A stretch of DNA of 55,823 nt from Odoribacter sp. OttesenSCG-928-L07 (GCA_030265965.1 JAJDHA010000004.1:1-55823); one strand, 5' to 3'. Positions 8,811-18,019 are shown, numbered from the stretch's first letter. Numbers and translations are program-made. The notes: generated by a model from the letters alone, not told the origin.

Positions 8811-8846
8811 GTAAATTTTGTAATTCTGTGATTTTGTCATAATGCT
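8811..8846 (-). repeat. Right 36-bp inverted repeat of the GxxExxY cassette
   Basis: Reverse complement of the left copy with four differences. Ends three bases before the stop codon of the HhH barrel protein gene. Confidence 0.8.
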
Positions 8847-8849
8847 AAA

Positions 8850-10832
8850 CTATAATTTATAGATCAACTGCAAAGTATACCCAAGTCTCCCCGCATTTTC
8901 TCTATCAAATGCTTGCTGAAACGATATTTTCCCCCAAATTGAGATAGCTCTCTTGATTTTATAATTAAACAATAAAAACATCGATACTCCTTGTCCGTAA
9001 TACATTGGTGATGAATATGCATAAAGAACGTCGTTTTCGTAACTGTATATCCTTGTGGAATAATCGTCTGTATCGAAACAACTGATTCTGTATGTAATTG
9101 AATATTTGCTGTTGAAACGATAAGATACGTCTTGATATAACAATATTCCTTTGCTTTTATTGATAAAAACAAATTCGGCTCTTGAACGTAAGTTTAGAAA
9201 AGGGTAGGGACTAAACTCTATTTGAGCGCGTAAATTATGACTGCTTTGCTCTTGGAATGAAGTGATTTTGTTGTCAGGCTCCTTAATGTTAGTGAGTGTG
9301 TATCTGTAATATATGCTTCCTAAAACATATCTTGTTATATTTAGATTTAATTTAGATGAAATTTTTACTATTGGATTTAATGTAGAAATATTTGTTGTAA
9401 ACCATAAAGGCTTAGAAATATCTATATGATTATATAAAGTAAAAGTTTTATTAATATATGCTATATGTTTTATTGATAGAGCGTATTCACCGTTCTTGGA
9501 ACGAAATATATTGTTGAAAAATAAATTAGTATATTTTGGTGATAAATATCGAAGATTAATATCTATTTCCATTAACGAACTTGTATGTAATGTGATACCT
9601 GCTATTGCTGCTGCTGACAAATTATTCATTATTGCAATTTCTCCGTATATTACACTTCTTCGTAAACAAGTTACGAAATCGAAAGTGTATGTAAGATATT
9701 GATTGTTCCTATACTTGAAAATGTTTTCAATATTTTCTTTCGGATAAAATATATGTTCAAATTTTGCATAGTTGCAACTCGCAAATAACCGAAACCTTTT
9801 GATGTCAATTCCTATACCTAAACCGGTATTAATAATAGGTAAATTAAATTTTTTGCTTATTTCATTTGCCGTTCGATGATAACCCATAGTTGCCAATGAT
9901 GTAAAGATATCTTTTCCCAAATCATCATTATAATCTAAACTTGCATCTGCCTTTTTTGATGAAAAATATGTGTATATTGAAACAGCTTTTAGATTGTAGA
10001 AAGCTGCTCCGCCGCGAAAATAATTAGCTTCATCAGATGAAGTTTTTACCTTTATCTTACTTGGGTATTTTATTTGTGAAATCGTCTCAATTCCTGACGA
10101 AAATGCTTGACCTGTCCAAACACCTAATCCTTGTCCGAATTGAACGTAATAATCTCCTGCAAGAATAGAAAAGTTTTTCCCTTTCCATTGAATAAAACCA
10201 GACAAATGTTCTAAGCTTTTATTGGTTTTGTCAATAAATTGCTCACCCGCATCCTTTTCAGTTATTAATGAAATCCTCAATCTGTCTTCAAAGTTGTAGA
10301 GGAATTTATATAAAAACTTCTCGCGACTACCATAATATTTTTCTGAAGGTTTTTCACTAATGTAAGGCGTTTCATTTCCGTATATGCCGCCAATCCTTGC
10401 AATCATCTCGTAATCTGCATGTTTAAAATAATCCTTAAATTTATATTTCTGTCGGTCTTCTTTTGGAGTAAAATCAATAATATTCAAAAGCAAGTCTTGC
10501 ATTTCTGATGAAAAACCATCAATTAACATCAATTCAGCAATTGATAAGATATTTCCGTATTCCTTTCTGTACAATATTAATTGTTCTTTTTGAAATGCAG
10601 ATAGAAATGGAATGTTTAAAATATAATCATCTAATACCGAATTGATTTTAATGTAATTGATGTTCGAAAATTCTATATCGTCAATAATTCCTGAATCTTC
10701 ATTATTTTCTAAAAGATTTTCAATAAAAGATTCTGTGTAATCAAAATCATTTTCAGTGTTTTGAGACAAAATGATATTGTATTTCAATAAAACAATTAAT
10801 AATACAAATATATTTAAAACTTTTCCTCTCAT
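8850..10832 (-). CDS. Helix-hairpin-helix domain outer-membrane barrel protein
   Basis: About 660 residues from the ATG at 10832, which is one base after the stop of the upstream gene and directly precedes a signal peptide (MRGKVLNIFVLLIVLLKYNIILSQ); the track's ATG is four codons earlier. After an acidic linker comes a helix-hairpin-helix region of the ComEA/T2SK type (about 45-115: INSVLDDYILNIPFLSAFQKEQLILYRKEYGNILSIAEL). The remaining 540 residues are beta-rich with many short aromatic strands (GDYYVQFGQGLGVWTGQAFSSGIETI, YGQGVSMFLLFNYKIK) ending in YTLQLIYKL, as expected for a large outer-membrane barrel. HhH motifs often bind DNA non-specifically, but in these Bacteroidota proteins this is not established. 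The gene follows a smaller barrel protein and comM on the same strand. Confidence 0.8.
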   Translation of the reverse strand: MRGKVLNIFVLLIVLLKYNIILSQNTENDFDYTESFIENLLENNEDSGIIDDIEFSNINYIKINSVLDDYILNIPFLSAFQKEQLILYRKEYGNILSIAELMLIDGFSSEMQDLLLNIIDFTPKEDRQKYKFKDYFKHADYEMIARIGGIYGNETPYISEKPSEKYYGSREKFLYKFLYNFEDRLRISLITEKDAGEQFIDKTNKSLEHLSGFIQWKGKNFSILAGDYYVQFGQGLGVWTGQAFSSGIETISQIKYPSKIKVKTSSDEANYFRGGAAFYNLKAVSIYTYFSSKKADASLDYNDDLGKDIFTSLATMGYHRTANEISKKFNLPIINTGLGIGIDIKRFRLFASCNYAKFEHIFYPKENIENIFKYRNNQYLTYTFDFVTCLRRSVIYGEIAIMNNLSAAAIAGITLHTSSLMEIDINLRYLSPKYTNLFFNNIFRSKNGEYALSIKHIAYINKTFTLYNHIDISKPLWFTTNISTLNPIVKISSKLNLNITRYVLGSIYYRYTLTNIKEPDNKITSFQEQSSHNLRAQIEFSPYPFLNLRSRAEFVFINKSKGILLYQDVSYRFNSKYSITYRISCFDTDDYSTRIYSYENDVLYAYSSPMYYGQGVSMFLLFNYKIKRAISIWGKISFQQAFDRENAGRLGYTLQLIYKL

Positions 10833-10833
10833 T

Positions 10834-11625
10834 TTAAAAAGCAATTTGAATTTCAGGAGTTACACCTATTTTGAAATTAACATCAACCATAAGTGCAATA
10901 TTGATGTTTTTGGAATTTATACTTATGCCTGTGCTAATATTTTGGTTCCCTGAGTTGTATGCGATAAATAAAGCAATTTTTTCTACTAAATGACACGCAA
11001 TGCTTGTAATAATTTCTAAATCGGTGTATTGTTGTTTTCTTACTCCGAAATGAATGCTTGCCTTTTCAAATAAATAATAGCTTAAAGCTGTTTCAATTGT
11101 GATATTTTTCCATCTATTTTCAGTTGTATTATGCAATAAATTAGGTATGGAACTAAAAACGCCTAAAGATATCTTTTCATTGATGAAATAAGTTGCTCCA
11201 ATTTCAAAGCCCACATTAAACATATTTTGTGATTCTTTTATTAAATAATAGTTAGTTGTAAATCTTATTCCTGCAGAAAAATATCTTGTGAATTGATGTG
11301 AATATCCTGCTTTCAGTTCAGCATTTATAAAATTTCCTGGACCATGGCATGCTATTGTAATTGGTATTGTTCCGCGTTTTTTTATTTTTGGAATATACGA
11401 CGCAGATATATTCCACAACTCCGGAATAGAATAAGTTTGATTTATGCCAATCATCCAATTTAGATTATCTGTGACAGTTAATCCCGAAATGTTATTGTTA
11501 ATTGCAGTAATTCCTACCTGTGAACACAAAGTTGATTTCCCGAAATTTATTTCTCGAACTTGACAATGGATTGTGTTTGACACAATTGTTAAAAATAGGA
11601 TTAAAATTTGTTTTTCCAATTTCAT
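10834..11625 (-). CDS. Outer-membrane beta-barrel protein of unknown function, partner of the HhH barrel protein
   Basis: 263 residues with a signal peptide (MKLEKQILILFLTIVSNTIHCQ). The rest consists of alternating amphipathic strands (WNISASYIPKIKKRG, AELKAGYSHQFTRYFSAGIRFTTNYYLI, NVGFEIGATYFINEKISLGVFSSIPN, IALMVDVNFKIGVTPEIQIAF) consistent with a FadL/PorV-like or small porin barrel. It has no catalytic motif. The stop is one base from the start of the HhH protein, so the two products are almost certainly made together. It lies 47 bases after comM, separated by an octamer repeat. Confidence 0.72.
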   Translation of the reverse strand: MKLEKQILILFLTIVSNTIHCQVREINFGKSTLCSQVGITAINNNISGLTVTDNLNWMIGINQTYSIPELWNISASYIPKIKKRGTIPITIACHGPGNFINAELKAGYSHQFTRYFSAGIRFTTNYYLIKESQNMFNVGFEIGATYFINEKISLGVFSSIPNLLHNTTENRWKNITIETALSYYLFEKASIHFGVRKQQYTDLEIITSIACHLVEKIALFIAYNSGNQNISTGISINSKNINIALMVDVNFKIGVTPEIQIAF

Positions 11626-11651
11626 AAGAGTATTTTTTATTTATTATAGTA

Positions 11652-11675
11652 ATCATCACATCATCACATCATTCA
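11652..11675. repeat. Octamer tandem repeat at the comM stop codon
   Basis: Three 8-bp units on the plus strand: ATCATCAC, ATCATCAC, ATCATTCA. The last bases include the complement of the comM TGA stop. Same unit family as the repeat at 5860-5923. Confidence 0.7.
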
Positions 11676-13211
11676 ATTTCCCCAATTGTCTCTATCCAAA
11701 TTTCTATAATTTATTGCCTCGGAAACATGTTCTGCGAGAATAATAGGAGAGTTGTCGAGGTCGGCGATTGTGCGAGAAACTTTGATAATTCTGTCGTAAG
11801 CTCGTGCCGACAAATTCAAACGTTCCATTGACTTACGCAATAATTCCATACAATCAGAATCCAAATTGCAATATTGTTTCATCAATTGAGGAGTTAGTCC
11901 TGAATTGGAGTGTATTCCTCTGTGTTTACGATATCTTGCAGTTTGTATTCTTCTTGCTTTTGTAACTCGTTCTCTAATAATTTCACTTGTTTCGCCTGGT
12001 GTTAAGGTGCTTAATTCTCTAAATGGTACCGGCACAACTTCAATTTGAATATCAATCCTATCTAACAGCGGACCTGATATTTTATTCAAATATTTATGTA
12101 CAACTCCCGGTGCACAAGTACAGTTAATATCGGGATGATTATAGTATCCGCAAGGACAAGGATTCATTGCGGTAACCAACATAAAGTTTGCTGGAAAGCA
12201 AATTGACTGGCGTGCGCGAGTAATTGTAACAATATTATCTTCCAAAGGTTGTCGCATAACCTCCAATGCAGTACGTTTAAATTCAGGCAGTTCATCAAGG
12301 AAGAGAACACCATTGTGCGCCAATGAAATTTCTCCCGGTTGTGGGAATGTTCCGCCGCCAACTAATCCGGCATCGCTTATTGTGTGGTGCGGAGAACGAA
12401 ATGGACGAGTTGTTACCAATGAAGTTCCGGGATAAAGTTTGCCGGCAACAGAATGAATTTTTGTTGTTTCCAATGATTCTTCTATGTTTAATGGAGGTAA
12501 AATTGTAGGCAGTCGTTTAGCAAGCATAGTTTTACCACTACCGGGGGATCCAATCATTAAAATATTGTGAGAGCCGGCTGCTGCAACTTCTAAAGCCCTT
12601 TTGATACTTGCTTGTCCTTTTACTTCACTAAAATCGTGAGGATAAATATTGCTCTGGTTTTCAAACTTACTTCTTACATCAATTTTTATTGCTTCTAATT
12701 CGACTCTGCCGCAAAAGAAATCAATAACTTCTCGTATATTTGAAACACCATAAATGTTTATTCCTTCAATTATTGCAGCTTCATCAGCATTTTCCTTTGG
12801 GATAATTATTCCTTTGAAATTTCTTCTTTTAGCTTCTATAACAATTGGGAGAGCGCCTTTAATCGGACAAATACTACCGTCTAAAGACAACTCTCCCATA
12901 ATAACATAATTACTAACTTCACTGTTATCAATCTGTTCTGATGCTGCTAATATTCCAATTGCCAACGTTAAATCATATGCCGAACCAACTTTTTTGATAT
13001 CCGCCGGCGCCATATTAATGGTGATCTTCTTTCCGGGAAGCTTGTATCCAACCTCCCGTAAAGCAGTTTCTATCCTCTGCTGACTTTCTCTAATAGTACT
13101 GTCAGGCAATCCTACCAAAAAGAATTGTATCCCAACTTCAACACTAACTTCAACGGTTATCAAAATAGCATTGATACCAACAACCGCACTTCCATAAACT
13201 TTAACTAACAT
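11673..13211 (-). CDS. comM: YifB/ComM family AAA+ (Mg-chelatase-like) ATPase
   Basis: 512 residues, full length for the family. N-terminal ribosomal-S5/Lon-C-like domain (about 1-170, KVYGSAVVGINAILITVEV, ADIKKVGSAYDLTLAIGIL), Walker A GSPGSGKT at 221-228, the FRSPHHT and VLFLDELPEF (Walker B) segments, the zinc-knuckle-like NPCPCGYYN ... CTCAP, and the C-terminal YRNLDR. In Vibrio, ComM is a hexameric helicase that promotes branch migration of incoming DNA during natural transformation; other YifB proteins are uncharacterised. It is first in the same-strand run leading to the barrel protein and the HhH barrel protein. No convincing -7 box was found upstream. Confidence 0.93.
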   Translation of the reverse strand: MLVKVYGSAVVGINAILITVEVSVEVGIQFFLVGLPDSTIRESQQRIETALREVGYKLPGKKITINMAPADIKKVGSAYDLTLAIGILAASEQIDNSEVSNYVIMGELSLDGSICPIKGALPIVIEAKRRNFKGIIIPKENADEAAIIEGINIYGVSNIREVIDFFCGRVELEAIKIDVRSKFENQSNIYPHDFSEVKGQASIKRALEVAAAGSHNILMIGSPGSGKTMLAKRLPTILPPLNIEESLETTKIHSVAGKLYPGTSLVTTRPFRSPHHTISDAGLVGGGTFPQPGEISLAHNGVLFLDELPEFKRTALEVMRQPLEDNIVTITRARQSICFPANFMLVTAMNPCPCGYYNHPDINCTCAPGVVHKYLNKISGPLLDRIDIQIEVVPVPFRELSTLTPGETSEIIRERVTKARRIQTARYRKHRGIHSNSGLTPQLMKQYCNLDSDCMELLRKSMERLNLSARAYDRIIKVSRTIADLDNSPIILAEHVSEAINYRNLDRDNWGN

Positions 13212-13372
13212 TACATTTTTTATTATTTATCACTAAAAATAAAAAATGCTCTTGTTTTTTAACAAAAATTAAGGTTTAGGCTGAAATTATTTGTGGAAAT
13301 AAAAAAAAATATATATTCAAACCAAAACAAAATAATGGTTATTAAATAATAAAGTTTAGCGAATAATCTGGC

Positions 13373-14536
13373 TTAATAAATAAAGTTTCCATTTTCCGTA
13401 CGAATACTCAACATCTTTTCATTGCTTTTCTCGCAACGCCCAATTATTTGTGTGTCAATATTGTACGATTTGCCAATGTCAATTAGCGTTGATGCGTATT
13501 TCTCAGGTAAGTAAATCTCAAGGCGGTGCCCCATGTTGAAAGTTTTATACATCTCTTTCCATTCAGTGCCGCTTTCTTTTTGGATTAAATTGAATAAAGG
13601 AGGAACTTCAAAGAGATTGTCTTTGACGACGTGAATATTATCAACGAAGTGTAATATTTTAGTTTGTCCGCCACCGCTACAATGAATCATCCCATGAATC
13701 TCATTTCTAAGATCTTTGAGAATCGTATTAACCACAGGAAGATAAGTGCGGGTAGGGGATAATACAAGTTTTCCAATATTCGTATTAACAATAGGTTCTG
13801 TTAATTCTTTTGAACCACAATAAATCAAGTTGTAAGGAACGTTTGAGTCGTAAGATTCAGGATATAATTCGGCGTATTTTTTACAAAAGACATCGTGACG
13901 AGCAGAGGTAAGTCCGTTGCTGCCCATACCGCCGTTGTATTCTTTTTCGTATGAAGCAATTCCGTATGAAGCAAATCCTACTATAACATCACCTTCTCTA
14001 ATTTTATCGTTTGCAATAATATCTGAGCGCTTTGCTCTTGCAGAAACAGTAGAATCAACAATTATTGTTCTTACCAAATCGCCAACATCAGCAGTTTCGC
14101 CACCGGTGGAATAAATATTAACTCCCAAAGTCCGCAATTCTTCAAGAAATTCTTCAGTACCTTCAATAATAGCGCTAATAATTTCGCCCGGAATTAAAGC
14201 TTTGTTTCTTCCAATCGTTGATGATAAAAGAATATTATCGGTAATTCCAACGCACATCAGGTCGTCGGTATTCATAACAACCGCATCTTGTGCAATTCCT
14301 TTCCAAACCGACATGTCGCCGGTTTCTTTCCAATAAAGATATGCTAATGAGGATTTTGTGCCTGCGCCATCTGCATGCATGATATTGCAATATTCATCGT
14401 CATTTGCAAGAATATCAGGAATGATTTTACAGAATGCTTTTGGAAAAATTCCTTTGGAAACATTTTTAATTGCTGCATGTACATCTTCTTTGCTTGAAGA
14501 TACACCGCGTAACTCATATCTCGATTTACCACCCAT
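13373..14536 (-). CDS. purM: Phosphoribosylformylglycinamidine cyclo-ligase (AIR synthase)
   Basis: 387 residues with the PurM/AIR synthase fold: glycine-rich and acidic MHADGAGTKSSLAYLY, AQDAVVMNTDDLMCVG (ATP and Mg site), STGGETADVGDLVRTIIVDST, GSNGLTSARHDVF, and the C-terminal CSGGGQTKILHF and FNMGHRLEIYLP. It closes formylglycinamidine ribonucleotide to AIR, step 5 of purine synthesis. The Bacteroidota type is somewhat longer than the E. coli enzyme (about 345 residues). Its ATG overlaps the stop of the PorE-like gene by one base (TAATG), so it is the distal gene of that operon even though the functions are unrelated. The 160-bp AT-rich stretch beyond its stop holds nothing I can recognise. 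Confidence 0.92.
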   Translation of the reverse strand: MGGKSRYELRGVSSSKEDVHAAIKNVSKGIFPKAFCKIIPDILANDDEYCNIMHADGAGTKSSLAYLYWKETGDMSVWKGIAQDAVVMNTDDLMCVGITDNILLSSTIGRNKALIPGEIISAIIEGTEEFLEELRTLGVNIYSTGGETADVGDLVRTIIVDSTVSARAKRSDIIANDKIREGDVIVGFASYGIASYEKEYNGGMGSNGLTSARHDVFCKKYAELYPESYDSNVPYNLIYCGSKELTEPIVNTNIGKLVLSPTRTYLPVVNTILKDLRNEIHGMIHCSGGGQTKILHFVDNIHVVKDNLFEVPPLFNLIQKESGTEWKEMYKTFNMGHRLEIYLPEKYASTLIDIGKSYNIDTQIIGRCEKSNEKMLSIRTENGNFIY

Positions 14537-17001
14537 TATTCAAAAATAATCAATTTACTTCCTTCATCAAAAATTACCATACCAACTCTATCTAAAGTCT
14601 TTTTGTTTAAAACAAGATCGTATGGTATTTTGCTATTAACTACAACAGGAATATTTTCAATTTCTTTACTGCCAAAGCGCATTGTTTTGATAATAATTTT
14701 CGTACGATCTGCAATGCTTCCTTGTGAGATTGCCCTTGTTGCATCTCCTTCAACATCATCAATTGTTATTACGCCTTTTCTTAAAAAATCGATAGCTTTT
14801 GCTTGCGAAATATAATTGTCTGACATTCTTTCTTCATATTCGAAATTCAAAGTATAACCATTTGCAATACATTTAGATACGGTTTTGTTATCTTTTGTTA
14901 CAACATAATTGATGTAATTTTTATTCGGGTCAATAACAATATTGATAATTCCGCGAACATCATCAATTGATTCATTTTGAAGTGCAATTTCGTCAGAAAC
15001 AAAATCTTTACTGATAATTGAAAATTCTGTTCTACGATTCAATTGGTTAGCTGCATCTTTTGCCGATTGTGTTGATAAACCGTTAATGTAATCTTCAGTT
15101 AACGTTGTTCCTTGTGCAAAGAAATTTCCGTTAATTGTGTAATCTTTGTGAAGAGTTCGTGGCTTACGTTCGCCGTAACCTTTTGCAACGAGTCTTCTCG
15201 AATTTATTCCACGTTGAATTAGATAATCAACAACAGATTCAGCACGTCTTTGAGAAAGAGCATCATTGCTTTCTATTGAGCCTATCATATCTGTATGTGA
15301 TGCTAATTCAATTACGATCGTCGGATTCAAATTCAAGGTTGTAATTAAACCTTGAAGTGAATCTTGATATTGTGGTTTTAAATCCCATTTAGCAAAATCG
15401 TAAAGAATATCTGGCAACACAACAGGTTGATCGGGAATAGGAGAAAGAATAAAGTCTCTTACAAAGTTTTCGCTTGTTGATAAACCAACCGTCGTTTCCT
15501 TTCCGGTGATTGTTAGATAATTATCTTTCTCAATAATGATATCATAAGTTGTTTCCGGTTTTAATTGTGAAGCTGAAAATATATATTCACCATTATTATT
15601 AGTAATAGATTGAATAATACTTCCGTCGGTTCCGGTAATTACAACTTTAGCTCCATGAACATATTGCAATGTTTTTTCATCGGTAATAGTACCTGTTAAT
15701 GTAAATTCTAAAGGAGGAACTACAAATCCGTATATGTCGTCGCCGCCTCTTCCGCCTTTTCTATTAGAACTGAAATATCCTTCATTTTTTTCGGGATGAA
15801 ATAAAATTCCAAAATCGTCACTACTGGAATTTATTGGCGCACCTACATTTATTGGCAAAGATTGCGGAATTTTATTGCGATCTAAATAAACATAGAAAAT
15901 ATCTAAGCCTCCGAGACCCGGATGACCGTCGGATGCGAAATATAATGTGCTGTCATTTCTGAAATGAGGAAACATTTCATTTCCTTTAGTGTTAATTTTA
16001 TTCCCAAGATTAATGGGGGTACCAAAATCAGAATTTGTTGATTCGCGTGTTGCAACATAAAGGTCTTTTCCTCCCAGTCCGCCAATACGTTCAGAAGCAA
16101 AAACAATTGTCAACTCGTCGTCTGTTAAAGCAGGATGTCCTGATACGCAAGTACTGTCACCACCTAACTTAACTTCTTTAGGATCCGAATATGTTTTGCC
16201 GTTACGTCTTGCAACATAAATTCTACATCCTACGTAAATGTCTTTGCTGTCAGGACAATAAGTGTAATACAATCTATTTCCTCTATAATTTGTTGATGGA
16301 GTGCCTTCATTAGCGCTGGTGTTAATAATATTTTCTTCATCAATAGGCACTGGTTGACTCCATTTTCCTTTGACATCATGTGAGGCAACGAATATGTCAC
16401 TAAATTTTTCCCCAGTCCATTCGTCATTTTGTTTTCCTTTGGCAGCTTCTCGTGAAGATGTGAAAATTATTGAGGTATAGCTCAAGTCTCCCCATGTTGG
16501 AGAGAAATCGCTATTTTTTGAATTAATTGTTTTGATGGTAGTTATTTCACATTTATCCGGATTTTTCAGCCATTCAGTTATTTTCTCGCATGACTCAAGT
16601 CCGGCAAGTGCCAAAGGGTCACCGGGAACAATATCAAGATATGCCAAGTACTGTTCTTTAGCTAAATCATACTTTTCATTAAATCTTAATACATTAGCAT
16701 ATTTTAAAATAACAGTAGAATCGCGTTTGTCATATTTCCCACGAATAGCAGCTTTATATTGAGATTCAGCATTTTTTTCTTTGCCGGTTAAACTATAGCA
16801 ATCGCCCAACCTCGAGGCTATTCTCGCTCTTTCAACGCGGTTTTTCTTGGTTTTTGAATATGCTTTCTTGTATTTCTCAATTGCTGTCGAATAATACTCT
16901 TTTTCAAATGCATTATCTGCAGCTTGAACATGTTTATTCTGTGTGAAGCTTAATGTGCTAATTAATAATAATATAGATAGTATTGTTATGCGTTTGATCA
17001 T
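14536..17001 (-). CDS. porE: PorE-like OmpA-family protein with a C-terminal retropepsin-like extension
   Basis: 821 residues from the ATG at 17001 (the track starts at a TTG three codons earlier). Order: signal peptide; TPR repeats (about 25-140); WD40/PD40-type beta-propeller blades (FSPTWGDLSYTSIIFTSSR, FASERIGGLGGKDLYVATR, ASDGHPGLGGLDIF, SSNRKGGRGGDDIYGF); a carboxypeptidase-regulatory-like domain (FTLTGTITDEKTLQYVHGAKV); and an OmpA peptidoglycan-binding domain (about 535-660, ASHTDMIGS ... LSQRRAESVVDYL). This is the architecture of PorE, a T9SS component thought to link the secretion apparatus to peptidoglycan. It carries about 130 further residues resembling a clan AA aspartic protease without the DTG motif (FEYEERMSDNYIS, then GSKEIENIPVVVNS). 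Other TPR-PD40-OmpA paralogues exist in the phylum, so porE is a best guess. Confidence 0.82.
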   Translation of the reverse strand: MIKRITILSILLLISTLSFTQNKHVQAADNAFEKEYYSTAIEKYKKAYSKTKKNRVERARIASRLGDCYSLTGKEKNAESQYKAAIRGKYDKRDSTVILKYANVLRFNEKYDLAKEQYLAYLDIVPGDPLALAGLESCEKITEWLKNPDKCEITTIKTINSKNSDFSPTWGDLSYTSIIFTSSREAAKGKQNDEWTGEKFSDIFVASHDVKGKWSQPVPIDEENIINTSANEGTPSTNYRGNRLYYTYCPDSKDIYVGCRIYVARRNGKTYSDPKEVKLGGDSTCVSGHPALTDDELTIVFASERIGGLGGKDLYVATRESTNSDFGTPINLGNKINTKGNEMFPHFRNDSTLYFASDGHPGLGGLDIFYVYLDRNKIPQSLPINVGAPINSSSDDFGILFHPEKNEGYFSSNRKGGRGGDDIYGFVVPPLEFTLTGTITDEKTLQYVHGAKVVITGTDGSIIQSITNNNGEYIFSASQLKPETTYDIIIEKDNYLTITGKETTVGLSTSENFVRDFILSPIPDQPVVLPDILYDFAKWDLKPQYQDSLQGLITTLNLNPTIVIELASHTDMIGSIESNDALSQRRAESVVDYLIQRGINSRRLVAKGYGERKPRTLHKDYTINGNFFAQGTTLTEDYINGLSTQSAKDAANQLNRRTEFSIISKDFVSDEIALQNESIDDVRGIINIVIDPNKNYINYVVTKDNKTVSKCIANGYTLNFEYEERMSDNYISQAKAIDFLRKGVITIDDVEGDATRAISQGSIADRTKIIIKTMRFGSKEIENIPVVVNSKIPYDLVLNKKTLDRVGMVIFDEGSKLIIFE

Positions 17002-17020
17002 GTTTGTCAAGTTTAATCTA

Positions 17021-17028
17021 CAAAGATA
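17021..17028 (-). promoter_or_regulatory. -7 promoter box (TATCTTTG) for porE-purM
   Basis: Reverse-strand TATCTTTG with 19 bases between it and the ATG at 17001. This supports the ATG rather than the TTG start. Confidence 0.6.
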
Positions 17029-17074
17029 TATAAAGTGATTAATACATTAACGAAATGTGATAAAAAATATTATT

Positions 17075-18019
17075 TTATCCCTTTCGTGATAATCTGATAA
17101 TTGAGAATATCATTACTGCTGCTGCAATCCATTGAACAACAGTCATTGTATTGTTATTTATGAAATAATCTAATAATGCAGCCGTAATCGGAAAAAACAA
17201 TTCTAAAATGCTCGATACAGAGGCTTTAATCTTTTGTAACCCGTAATAATAAAGGAATATTGCTCCGGAACCTGTTGTAAATGCAATTAGTAGAAATATT
17301 ATCCATGTTTTTGTCGGCACAATATGAAATTGCATAATTGCACCGGAAAGCAAACATATTATTAATGCAATTACAGTTGTAAATCCGTATCTAAAAAATG
17401 TAATTGTTGGCGATGAATACTTGTTGAGCAATATTTTAGAAAACACTGTTGATGAACCGAAACAAAAAGCCGCTCCCAATGCATATAATGCTGCTTGAAT
17501 AATATTGCTGCTTTCTGATGAGGGTGGATTAAATCCGAATGTCATTACATAACCCGCAGCTAAGGCTAATGCAGCCCAAAGAAAATATTGTTTTGATAAT
17601 TTTTCTTTAAGAATTATTACGGAAAGAATTATTGCAAATACAGGTTGTAGCTTTTGTAATAACGCAACTATTGTTAAGTTTTGAAAGTTAACAAGAAATA
17701 ATGCCTTTACTATACACATGGTTCCAATCGCACCTCCAAGCAAAGCAACTAAAAACATACACAAAAAATCTTTAAGTGTAAATTGCTTGAGAATTGTGTA
17801 GTATTTATAAAACACGAAGTTCATTAATACAAAAGGAATTAAATGTAGTACAAATACAACAAAACTTGTATTCAGAGCATGACCGGTGTTGTCTAAAAGT
17901 CTTGGAGTTAACAATACACCGTCCACTCCCCACATTATCGCAGCTATAATTACAGCAATGCTTCCTGATATTGAAATTGCTCTTAGCTTATTATTGTTTG
18001 TTTTGATATTAGTTGACAT
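17075..18019 (-). CDS. EamA/DMT-family transporter
   Basis: 314 residues with about ten hydrophobic segments and two EamA repeats. The first contains ALLGGAIGTMCIVKALFL ... VALLQKLQPVFAIILSVIILKEKL. The second contains ALGAAFCFGSSTVFSKILL ... GSGAIFLYYYGLQKIKASVSSILELFFPITAALLDYFI. The glutamate/proline positions in the final helices of each repeat (QPVFA, FFPITAALLD) are typical. Inner-membrane exporter or uptake carrier; the substrate cannot be read from the sequence. The 5' end overlaps the stop of the upstream esterase gene by 11 bases, so they form one transcription unit. Confidence 0.9.
   Translation of the reverse strand: MSTNIKTNNNKLRAISISGSIAVIIAAIMWGVDGVLLTPRLLDNTGHALNTSFVVFVLHLIPFVLMNFVFYKYYTILKQFTLKDFLCMFLVALLGGAIGTMCIVKALFLVNFQNLTIVALLQKLQPVFAIILSVIILKEKLSKQYFLWAALALAAGYVMTFGFNPPSSESSNIIQAALYALGAAFCFGSSTVFSKILLNKYSSPTITFFRYGFTTVIALIICLLSGAIMQFHIVPTKTWIIFLLIAFTTGSGAIFLYYYGLQKIKASVSSILELFFPITAALLDYFINNNTMTVVQWIAAAVMIFSIIRLSRKG

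Larger units (their letters stand above)
8365..8846. mobile_element. Candidate mobile cassette: GxxExxY gene bounded by 36-bp inverted repeats
   Basis: The sequence 8365-8400 and the reverse complement of 8811-8846 match at 32 of 36 positions by eye, and the outer 12 bases (AGCATTATGACA) are identical. Only the GxxExxY gene lies between them. No transposase is present and a target-site duplication is not clear (at most AAA on both sides). The arrangement could be a non-autonomous mobile cassette, or two arms of the local heptamer repeat family that happen to flank the gene. The repeats themselves are visible; mobility is inference. Confidence 0.5.

Noticed and set aside
8361-8850. Target-site duplication around the GxxExxY cassette
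   Set aside because: Only AAA is shared on the two sides in a very A-rich context, which is not evidence.
13212-13372. AT-rich gap between comM and purM as a regulatory RNA or terminator
   Set aside because: I found no convincing stem with a T-run and no -7 box.
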